Positions 1 through 4,312 of a stretch of DNA of 5,968 nucleotides are shown one piece after another. Below the pieces are notes generated by a model. The model was not told the DNA's origin. It saw nothing but the letters and a program-made list of their open reading frames with translations, and did no database searches. Source of the stretch: an uncultured Opitutia bacterium (GTDB lineage: Bacteria; Verrucomicrobiota; Verrucomicrobiia; Opitutales; UBA953); the NCBI GenBank assembly GCA_903924185.1, contig CAIYAN010000327.1:1-5968 (forward strand). The letters run 5' to 3'. Position 1 is the first letter of the stretch. The number at the start of each line of letters is the position of its first letter. The position numbers and the translations under genes are program-made.

Positions 1-34
1 CTACCTCACGCCGTACGAGTTCACGGGGCGGGAA

Positions 35-51
35 CCGGGCCTGCGGCCCGG
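35..51. repeat. GC-rich palindrome, 7-bp stem with 3-nt loop
   Basis: The arms CCGGGCC (35-41) and GGCCCGG (45-51) are perfectly complementary around the loop TGC. No T-tract follows on either strand, so a simple intrinsic terminator is unlikely. The form, a 7-bp stem with a 3-nt loop, matches several palindromes in the 2.9-kb and 3.4-kb spacers. Nothing else could be supported in positions 1-143: all three forward frames are short and carry no recognisable domain. Confidence 0.5.
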
Positions 52-143
52 GTGCTTGACACAAGAACCCTCCAAAACTACCTTAACCGAAGCGACCCAA
101 CTGTAACATTACGGTTGGCCCCACAAACCGTCCCCGATCACCA

Positions 144-968
144 GGGGCGTGCGATTCTTTCCTGACCTCTATCCAAGAGATAACCTTACGGGCTGGCTGG
201 CATGTCTTCACTTACGCGATCATGCCTAATCATTTCCACCTTATGCTTCGGACCCCGCGTGCGAATATCGCACGCGGCATGCATCTCTTGTTGTCCGGGT
301 TCGCCGTGAGGTTCAACGGTATCCGCGATGAACATGGGCATGTGTTTCAGGGCCGGTATAATGCGAAGTGCATGCCAGTAGGCATGGCTGCTGGGCGCTT
401 ATTCGACTACATCAACTTAAACCGCGTCCGCAAAGGCTTACTGACGGTCGACCAGTTGGCCTATTGCCAACTCAGTGGAGTATGGGGGCTCTGCCACCCC
501 CACGCTCGGGGCGAGCTCCGCCAAGGCGAGGGCTTAGTGTGTTTCATCGGGTACCCAGATAACTCGCAGGGCTGGGAAAACTATAAAATTCACCTGAAGA
601 AGGTAAGCGGGGAAGACCCCGATGCGGACATATTTGATTCAGACTGGGAACATGAGAGAATTCTGGAGGCACGTGAGTTGAAAACGAATCCCAAGGGCAG
701 GGCGGTGGCATCTGGCCTGACCGAGGAGGAGGTTACTCAACTTGAACAACAACACTCCGAGGAGACCTTTGAGCGGCTCCTCCTAGCGGCCGGCCGCACA
801 CCTCAGATGGTGGAGAAGGAGCACGGCCTAGTGCCTTGGAAGTTGGAGCTCGCTGCCCAGATGTTCCGGACCACTACCGTTACCGAGGCCTGGGTTGTTA
901 GGCGACTAAACGCCGGCAGCGTCGGCCACTTCACTAAAGTTCTTCGCAACGGGGTCAGACCCCAATAA
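144..968 (+). pseudogene. REP-associated tyrosine (Y1/HUH) transposase, RAYT, 5'-truncated
   Basis: RAYTs of the IS200/IS605-like Y1 transposase superfamily cut and rejoin single-stranded REP DNA, using an HUH histidine pair and a tyrosine nucleophile. The HUH motif is plain in MPNHFHL, whose ATG is at 222. The family signatures GHVFQGRY and FDYINLNRVRKGL follow, with Y63 (counted from that Met) the likely nucleophile. The C-terminal extension ends in a helix-turn-helix-like stretch (roughly residues 205-240, with WKLELAAQMF and AWVVRRLNAG), as in verrucomicrobial and planctomycete RAYTs. Homology begins before the ATG: from 144 the same frame reads GACDSFLTSIQEITLRAGWH, which aligns with the region family members have before MPNHxHL. 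That frame has no ATG, GTG or TTG back to its stop at 84-86, and the usual N-terminal strand (YHVxNRG) is absent from all three frames upstream. A start at 222 would give 248 aa lacking the first part of the catalytic fold. I infer a 5' deletion and probable inactivity. The last seven residues (RNGVRPQ) are largely encoded by the REP element. Confidence 0.65.
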
Positions 969-1020
969 TGGGGTCAGGCTACAACATTGGGGTCTGACCC
1001 CATTATTGGTGCCTGACCCC
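951..1020. repeat. REP-type inverted repeat pair (GGGGTCAGACCCC family), possible bidirectional terminator
   Basis: Arms 951-977 and 994-1020 are inverted copies, identical at 25 of 27 positions, around a 16-nt loop. Each contains the core GGGGTCAG plus CCAATAATGGGGTCAG. Smaller perfect palindromes are nested inside: GGGGTCAGACCCC at 951-963 and GGGGTCTGACCCC at 989-1001. This is the usual form and position of a REP pair beside a RAYT gene. The transposase stop codon (966-968) lies inside the left arm. The element fills most of the gap between two convergent genes, so the transcript could form a strong hairpin in either direction, although no clear T-tract follows. Transposase target and termination roles are inferred. 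Confidence 0.8.
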
Positions 1021-1041
1021 ATCGAGTAGAGGGGGCACTGG

Positions 1042-2562
1042 TCAGAGTGTTTTGCGGATCTCGATGGCGGCGGCTTTGGCTTTGGATAGTTTGTCGGCGG
1101 GGAGTTTCTCGAGGATGTCTTTGATCGCGGTGCGCAGGCTTTCGTCGTCCCCAGGGTCACAGACAATCAGCCAGGCGGCGCCTTCGACCTCATTCTTTGG
1201 GACGCCCATACCGAGGAAGAGCATCATGCCGTATTTAAACATGCCCTTAGGGTGGCCTTGCATGGCGGAGAGTTTGAACCAGCGAACGGCTTCTTCTTTT
1301 TTAGCTGGGTCGTTCGACTGAAACAATTGGGAACCAAGGTTGGCTTGCGCAATAGGTTGTCCGAGCGTCGCTGCTTTTCTGAGCCATTTATCCGCCTCAG
1401 TTAGCTCAGGATCGGTGGCTCCGTTTTGACTTAGGTGGATACTGAGTTCGCACTGGGCGTCGGCGTCGTCAAGCACAGCGGCCTTGCGGAGCCAGCTGAC
1501 CATCGCGCGTTCATCTTGTTCGACGCCATCACCGTCTCGGTATGAACCCGCTAAGCTCGTCATCGCTTGGAGGTGCCCTTGCTCCGCTGCCTTGCGGCAC
1601 CACTTCGCTGCTTCGACAGGGTCCGCTAAAGTGCCTTTCCCGGCGTGGTAAAGGCAGGCGAGTTGATACTGGTCTTCCGCTTTGCCGCCTTGGGCTAGTT
1701 CAAACTGCGCCCTGAAGGCGCGGTTGTCGGCTAGCTGCTGTGCGCCCAGCGCGTAGATGGGGTGGAATTCCATTTTGCTGAGGATGTCGCGGGCTAAGGG
1801 GGTCGCCTGGGCCACTAACTCCTTGCTGGCACCGCGCTTGTAGTTGCGCGCAACTGCGCGGGTTTCTTCATCGCCACCCATCTCACCGAGCAGAATCAAC
1901 GCATAGCCCAGCACGACATTCTTCGCTGTCCCCTTCGCTAAGATTTGGTTCACCCCGAGGAGGATGCTCGCACTGGGGTTGCCTTGCATGGTTGCCTTAC
2001 GCAGCCACTCGTTGCCTTGCCGAACCTCCGCGGTATTTTCGCTTTCGCAGAGCTGCGACCCAAGTGATTCTTGTGCGACGGGGTGTCCATGGGTCGCCGA
2101 TAGTTCTAGCCAGCGGCGGGACTCTTTGGCGTCTTTCTCGACGCCCGCGCCCTCTTCATAGGCCTGGGCGAGGCTGAGCTCAGCGTCAGCATTTTGCTTC
2201 GCCGCAGCTAAGCGAAACCATCGCAGGGCCTCTTTGAGGTCCTTGGGCCGCAACTCGCCGCGCTGACAAATCTGCCCGTACGGGAAGTAGGCGGCTTCGT
2301 TGCCTTTTTCCGCAGAGCGTCGAATCCATTCGGAGGCGGTGGGCAAATCGATGGGCGTGCCGAGGCCGAGCATATGATTTAAGCCGTGTTCGAACATCGC
2401 CTTCGCGTCCCCGGCCTCGGCCCGTTTCTTGGCGTCCGCGAAAAGCGCCGTCTGCTCGACCGACTGAGCGTCCTTCGGAGCGGGGGCCAGGGCAGGGGAC
2501 TTGGGGTCAGCCCAGAGAACGCCGGCATTAAGCATGAGGAGGATCCAGAAACGGGCAGACAT
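1042..2562 (-). CDS. Exported Sel1-like repeat protein (about ten repeats, two fused modules)
   Basis: Sel1-like repeats are TPR-related helical hairpins that form solenoid scaffolds for protein-protein contacts; no enzymatic function is implied. The 506-aa product starts with a plausible signal peptide: R4, then a hydrophobic core to W17, with possible cleavage after A18. An Ala/Pro-rich linker follows. Repeats run at about residues 51-87, 87-123, 124-160, 160-194, 195-230, 293-329, 330-365, 366-401, 402-436 and 437-475. Motifs such as YEEGAGVEKD, WLRKAA and YRDGDGVEQD are typical. Residues 51-262 and 293-506 look like two copies of one module: each has five repeats, AQxxLGSQL in the fourth, and a capping helix with GDEE or GDDES after the fifth. 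No Shine-Dalgarno is well placed; AAAGG lies 13 nt before the ATG. The gene stands alone, convergent with the RAYT relic, with repeat-rich DNA upstream. The export destination (periplasm or surface) is inferred. Confidence 0.9.
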   Translation of the reverse strand: MSARFWILLMLNAGVLWADPKSPALAPAPKDAQSVEQTALFADAKKRAEAGDAKAMFEHGLNHMLGLGTPIDLPTASEWIRRSAEKGNEAAYFPYGQICQRGELRPKDLKEALRWFRLAAAKQNADAELSLAQAYEEGAGVEKDAKESRRWLELSATHGHPVAQESLGSQLCESENTAEVRQGNEWLRKATMQGNPSASILLGVNQILAKGTAKNVVLGYALILLGEMGGDEETRAVARNYKRGASKELVAQATPLARDILSKMEFHPIYALGAQQLADNRAFRAQFELAQGGKAEDQYQLACLYHAGKGTLADPVEAAKWCRKAAEQGHLQAMTSLAGSYRDGDGVEQDERAMVSWLRKAAVLDDADAQCELSIHLSQNGATDPELTEADKWLRKAATLGQPIAQANLGSQLFQSNDPAKKEEAVRWFKLSAMQGHPKGMFKYGMMLFLGMGVPKNEVEGAAWLIVCDPGDDESLRTAIKDILEKLPADKLSKAKAAAIEIRKTL

Positions 2563-2565
2563 ATT

Positions 2566-2573
2566 ATTATATA
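2566..2573 (-). promoter_or_regulatory. -10-like box just before the Sel1 gene
   Basis: On the minus strand TATATAAT ends three bases before the Sel1 ATG (2562-2560). It fits a sigma-70 -10 consensus, and transcription would then start at or near the start codon, giving a leaderless mRNA. No good -35 hexamer is visible 16-18 bp upstream. An AT-rich start region would look similar by chance, so this is a weak call. Confidence 0.25.
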
Positions 2574-2695
2574 GACCTTTAATCTTATCACTGGGTCGAA
2601 CTGGAGCAAGGGGAGCCTACGCCCCGTCACAGCCATTAGAAACCCCTTACGGTCTCCGCCGCAGGATTAGACCCGCTATTGCGACCGCCCGAAAC

Positions 2696-2708
2696 GGTGT
2701 CAGACCCC
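2696..2708. repeat. Single REP half-site, diverged
   Basis: GGTGTCAGACCCC differs at one base from the GGGGTCAGACCCC core at 951-963, and both copies are followed by an A. No inverted partner is visible nearby, so it looks like a solitary or decayed copy of the family associated with the RAYT about 1.7 kb away. Confidence 0.6.
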
Positions 2709-2765
2709 ATCACGTTGGGACGCGGGCCAACTTTATAATCTTTTGCGGACGGCTGCTTCGGGCTT

Positions 2766-2793
2766 GGGCGGTAGGGCAGGGGAGGGGGCGGGG
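2766..2793 (+). other. Putative G-quadruplex motif in the spacer
   Basis: Five G-runs lie on the plus strand: GGG 2766-2768, GGG 2774-2776, GGGG 2779-2782, GGGGG 2784-2788 and GGGG 2790-2793. Loops are 5, 2, 1 and 1 nt. This satisfies the usual four-tract rule. It lies about 200 bp upstream of the Sel1 start, on the non-coding strand for that gene. Folding and any regulatory role are inferred. Confidence 0.5.
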
Positions 2794-2797
2794 CGAG

Positions 2798-2824
2798 AAA
2801 AGTGCAAAAGTGCAAAGGTGCAAA
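2798..2824. repeat. 8-bp tandem repeat, about 3.4 copies
   Basis: The units are AAAAGTGC (2798-2805), AAAAGTGC (2806-2813), AAAGGTGC (2814-2821) and a partial AAA (2822-2824). A related GGTGCAAAAG recurs at 2838-2847. The array is too short to claim a function; replication slippage or a short protein-binding iteron are both possible. Confidence 0.6.
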
Positions 2825-2854
2825 TCGCCCTACGGCCGGTGCAAAAGACTGGAA

Positions 2855-2920
2855 GGGTAGGGGCGTGGCTTCGCCGCGACCTCCTGTTACGGAGTGCAAG
2901 GCAGAGCCTTGCCCCTACCC
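2855..2920. repeat. Multi-hairpin element closed by a 10-bp inverted repeat (cloverleaf-like)
   Basis: Perfect 10-bp ends GGGTAGGGGC (2855-2864) and GCCCCTACCC (2911-2920) enclose three smaller hairpins. The first has arms CGTGGC 2864-2869 and GCCGCG 2873-2878, with one G-T pair and loop TTC. The second has arms CTCC 2881-2884 and GGAG 2891-2894, plus an extra pair G2886-C2890 after a bulged T, and loop TTA. The third has arms GCAAGGC 2896-2902 and GCCTTGC 2906-2912, with loop AGA. As RNA or single-stranded DNA this could fold as a four-way junction resembling a cloverleaf. It is not a tRNA: loops are only 3 nt and the conserved tRNA bases are missing. It may be a small non-autonomous palindromic repeat. 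Confidence 0.6.
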
Positions 2921-2936
2921 GCGAGTGTTACTCGCG
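2920..2936. repeat. Palindrome, 7-bp stem with 3-nt loop
   Basis: CGCGAGT (2920-2926) and ACTCGCG (2930-2936) are perfectly complementary around loop GTT. It directly abuts the multi-hairpin element and precedes the GGTTGGCAC palindrome by eleven bases, continuing the hairpin string. Confidence 0.6.
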
Positions 2937-2944
2937 AGAGGCAA

Positions 2945-2973
2945 CTAGGTTGGCACGAAGTGCCAACCCTACC
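2945..2973. repeat. Interspersed palindromic repeat, copy 1
   Basis: The arms GGTTGGCAC (2948-2956) and GTGCCAACC (2960-2968) form a perfect 9-bp stem around loop GAA, within a 29-bp unit that runs from CTAGG to CCCTACC. A second copy at 4192-4220 is identical at 28 of 29 positions; the one change is in the loop (GAA against GCA). Two copies about 1.25 kb apart in different contexts mark it as a dispersed family. Confidence 0.8.
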
Positions 2974-3010
2974 TCAAGACAAGCGGACGCGACGCAGTGC
3001 CAACCCTACC
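2962..3010. repeat. 49-bp direct repeat, copy 1
   Basis: This 49-bp unit starts GCCAACCCTACCTCAAGAC and ends with CAACCCTACC. It matches 3041-3089 at 46 of 49 positions, with a start-to-start distance of 79 bp. It overlaps the right arm of the preceding palindrome and contains the half-unit GACGCAGTGCCAACCCTACC (2991-3010), which recurs with changes at 3070-3089 and 4223-4242. Confidence 0.8.
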
Positions 3011-3040
3011 CGAGGCAAAGCCATTCCCTGTCCGCCAACC

Positions 3041-3089
3041 GCCAACCCTACCTCAAGACAAGCGGATGCGACGCAGTCCCGACCCTACC
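3041..3089. repeat. 49-bp direct repeat, copy 2
   Basis: It differs from the copy at 2962-3010 by three substitutions, one at the C/T of GGAYGCG and two in the last half-unit. The 30 bp between the copies (3011-3040) are not repeated. Local duplication or successive insertion of the same element are both possible. Confidence 0.8.
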
Positions 3090-3117
3090 AGTAGCAACGT
3101 CTCCGGAGCCAGTCGGC

Positions 3118-3351
3118 TTACTTCGTGATGAAGTCGCGGTCGGTGGCTTGGCACCAGAGGCGGTAGACGTTGAGGACGTTCTTGCGGATGCCGGCGACGG
3201 GTATCTTCAGGAAGCCGTTGCGCTTCGCGGCCTCGAAGAGAATCCGTTCCTTCTGGGTCAGCCGATGCCCGACCCCGCGATTGCCGATCTTCCCCCGGGT
3301 CGACTCCCCGCGACTGAGTCGCTCGATGTCATTCTTATCCGGCTTGGGCAT
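3118..3351 (-). CDS. Small basic conserved-looking protein of unknown function (77 aa)
   Basis: The open frame extends upstream to 3576, but the part before Met at 3351 is Pro-rich, repeat-like and antisense to the start of the neighbouring exonuclease. I therefore start at 3351, giving 77 aa beginning MPKPDKNDIERLSRGE. The protein is rich in Arg, Lys and Gly, with a dense motif block at about residues 11-35 (ERLSRG, then TRGKIGNRGVGHRLTQKE). A helical stretch follows (ILFEAAKRNGFLKI), and the C-terminal part holds VYRLWCQATDRD. Spacing such as RLSRG-x(4)-GxxGxR-x(3)-HRL looks like a compact nucleic-acid-binding or structural domain, but I cannot name the family. It has no signal peptide or membrane segment and no clear Shine-Dalgarno. 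It is divergent from the exonuclease gene across about 170 bp, so shared regulation is possible. It may act on nucleic acid, but that is only inference. Confidence 0.65.
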   Translation of the reverse strand: MPKPDKNDIERLSRGESTRGKIGNRGVGHRLTQKERILFEAAKRNGFLKIPVAGIRKNVLNVYRLWCQATDRDFITK

Positions 3352-3388
3352 ACGGAGCAGGCTAAAGGGGAAGGAGAGAATCGCAAAT

Positions 3389-3407
3389 GGGCGGGAGGGA
3401 ATGGGGG
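3389..3407 (+). other. Tight putative G-quadruplex between divergent genes
   Basis: The plus strand reads GGGCGGGAGGGAATGGGGG: four G-tracts with loops of 1, 1 and 3 nt, the type most prone to form a stable parallel quadruplex. It lies 38 bp upstream of the 77-aa gene start (-) and 114 bp upstream of the exonuclease start (+). It would be in an mRNA only if a plus-strand transcript started upstream of it. Otherwise it could act at the DNA level. Confidence 0.55.
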
Positions 3408-3443
3408 CGGCCGGAATCCCGTCGAGGATTAATATCCAAAATC

Positions 3444-3458
3444 TTCCCCGTAGGGGAA
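3444..3458. repeat. Palindrome, 6-bp stem with 3-nt loop
   Basis: TTCCCC (3444-3449) and GGGGAA (3453-3458) pair perfectly around loop GTA. It sits in the divergent intergenic region, and a GGTAGGGGCG resembling the edge of the 2855 element follows at 3476-3485. Operator or decayed repeat are both possible. Confidence 0.45.
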
Positions 3459-3505
3459 TGCGAGGAAGCGGAGCTGGTAGGGGCGGCGTTTTCGGAAAGG
3501 TGGGG

Positions 3506-3511
3506 TATACT
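3506..3511 (+). promoter_or_regulatory. -10-like box before the exonuclease gene
   Basis: TATACT ends nine bases before the ATG at 3521. A sigma-70-like start would then fall at about 3518-3521, giving a leaderless or nearly leaderless transcript. This agrees with the lack of a Shine-Dalgarno at normal spacing; GGAAAGG at 3494-3500 is 20 nt away. No convincing -35 hexamer is seen at 16-18 bp. Confidence 0.35.
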
Positions 3512-3520
3512 GCTGGTCCT

Positions 3521-4195
3521 ATGTCCCGCCATACCCTGCAAACCGCTGCCTTCCTCAAGAACGTCCGTCCCGTCATCTGGCTCGATGTGGAGAAGCGTAC
3601 CGCCGATCCGGAGCCGGCGCTGACGTCGGTGCTGTGGGCGGATGGACTGAAGACCTATGCCCATGATCTGATTCTCACGGCGTCGGCTAAGGCTCGGGGC
3701 CTGGAGTTCTTGCCGTGGGCTGAGCTGGCCGTGGAGGTCGTCCGCGTCGCCCAAGCTACCGATAGCTTAATCGCTGGCTATAGCATCCCCGAGCGCGACC
3801 TCTTGATGAAGGCGTGTCCGGAGCAGGCTGAGTGGATCAAGTCAAACTACCTGAACGCCAACGCCGCCAGATGGTTCAAGAACCACCGCCCGAACCTTTA
3901 CACCGAGGCGTGTCGAACCGCTGGAGAGCGCCGCAGTCCAGGACTCAAGGATTTCCTCATCCAGCCGGCGGTTGGCTACCCCTACAAAAAGTATCTCCTC
4001 GCCGTGCAGCCAGGCTCGATTTTAGGCCGCCTTCGCACGCTCCTCGCCAAGCGTGGTGGTATCCACCGCGAACTCACCAACGAAGCCCGCCGGGATTGGA
4101 CCAACCTCATCGAGTACAACCGCCAAGACGTCTTGGGCATGAAGCACCTCGTGGAGTATGTCGTGGCGGCGGGGGTCGATAGGAGGGCAGGCTAG
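3521..4195 (+). CDS. RNase H-like DEDDy 3'-5' exonuclease (YprB/RNase_H_2-type)
   Basis: Proteins with this fold remove nucleotides from DNA or RNA 3' ends using two metal ions held by four acidic residues. From the Met at 3521 the product has 224 aa. Motif I is IWLDVEKR (D22, E24). Motif II is GYSIPERDLL with D93. Motif III is YNRQDVLGMKHL, which gives the YxxxD form (Y199, D203) of the DEDDy subgroup. GLKDFL at about 141-146 matches the conserved segment before motif III in RNase_H_2-like nucleases. All four acidic positions are present, so it is probably active. The frame is open far upstream (to 3170), but that part is antisense to the 77-aa gene and repeat-like, so I chose 3521, which also begins just before the conserved fold. 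It has no signal peptide and is presumably cytoplasmic. The stop codon falls in an interspersed palindrome. The substrate (RNA or DNA) cannot be told. Confidence 0.75.
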   Translation: MSRHTLQTAAFLKNVRPVIWLDVEKRTADPEPALTSVLWADGLKTYAHDLILTASAKARGLEFLPWAELAVEVVRVAQATDSLIAGYSIPERDLLMKACPEQAEWIKSNYLNANAARWFKNHRPNLYTEACRTAGERRSPGLKDFLIQPAVGYPYKKYLLAVQPGSILGRLRTLLAKRGGIHRELTNEARRDWTNLIEYNRQDVLGMKHLVEYVVAAGVDRRAG

Positions 4196-4220
4196 GTTGG
4201 CACGCAGTGCCAACCCTACC
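4192..4220. repeat. Interspersed palindromic repeat, copy 2, over the exonuclease stop codon
   Basis: Arms GGTTGGCAC (4195-4203) and GTGCCAACC (4207-4215) pair perfectly around loop GCA. It matches the unit at 2945-2973 at 28 of 29 positions. The exonuclease stop TAG (4193-4195) is the repeat's own CTAGG, so the repeat supplies the end of the reading frame. A termination or mRNA 3'-end protection role is possible, but no T-tract follows. Confidence 0.8.
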
Positions 4221-4222
4221 AC

Positions 4223-4242
4223 GACGCAGTCGCGCCCCTACC
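4223..4242. repeat. Half-unit of the 49-bp direct repeat
   Basis: GACGCAGTCGCGCCCCTACC resembles the right ends of the two direct repeats (2991-3010 and 3070-3089), sharing GACGCAGT and CCCTACC. As in the spacer at 2.95 kb, it follows the palindromic unit, so the two repeat parts travel together. Confidence 0.6.
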
Positions 4243-4312
4243 ACTGGCTATGTCACTCTATGACAAGCGGGTGGGTGGACGGATGGGATGAGCGGGGCAT
4301 GCTATCGATACT

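Larger units (their letters stand above)
2563..3117. other. Gene-free, repeat-dense spacer
   Basis: This 555-bp stretch between two minus-strand genes holds no credible coding region. Its open frames have no recognisable domain and read through palindromes. It contains a lone REP half-site, a G-quadruplex motif, an 8-bp tandem repeat, a multi-hairpin element, two further palindromes and a 49-bp direct repeat, each listed separately. Positions 2581-2690 and 3090-3117 show nothing recognisable. Such density suggests a landing site for small non-autonomous repeats, or a non-coding RNA locus. The sequence alone does not decide between them. Confidence 0.7.

Noticed and set aside
1..104. Frame reading YLTPYEFTGREPGL at the left edge, slightly like the FTGRE motif near the end of Rhs proteins.
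   Set aside because: Only five residues match, the following Rhs signature (YYRARYY) is absent, and the frame stops at 102-104. Too weak to call a fragment.
2734..2739. TATAAT on the plus strand as a promoter.
   Set aside because: The only -35-like hexamer (TTGGGA at 2715-2720) is 14 bp away, too close, and no plus-strand gene follows before 3521.
2941..3089. Possible CRISPR array from the repeated CCAACCCTACC units.
   Set aside because: There are only two full copies, the spacing is irregular, the units contain long perfect palindromes, and no cas gene is present.
2743..3432. Long plus-strand open frame (229 codons) across the spacer.
   Set aside because: It reads through palindromes and the direct repeats and then antisense to the 77-aa gene. 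No domain is recognisable. GC-rich repeats simply lack stops in this frame.
3352..3576. Upstream extension of the 77-aa gene to 152 aa.
   Set aside because: The extra 75 residues are Pro-rich, run through a palindrome and the G-quadruplex motif, and are antisense to the exonuclease start.
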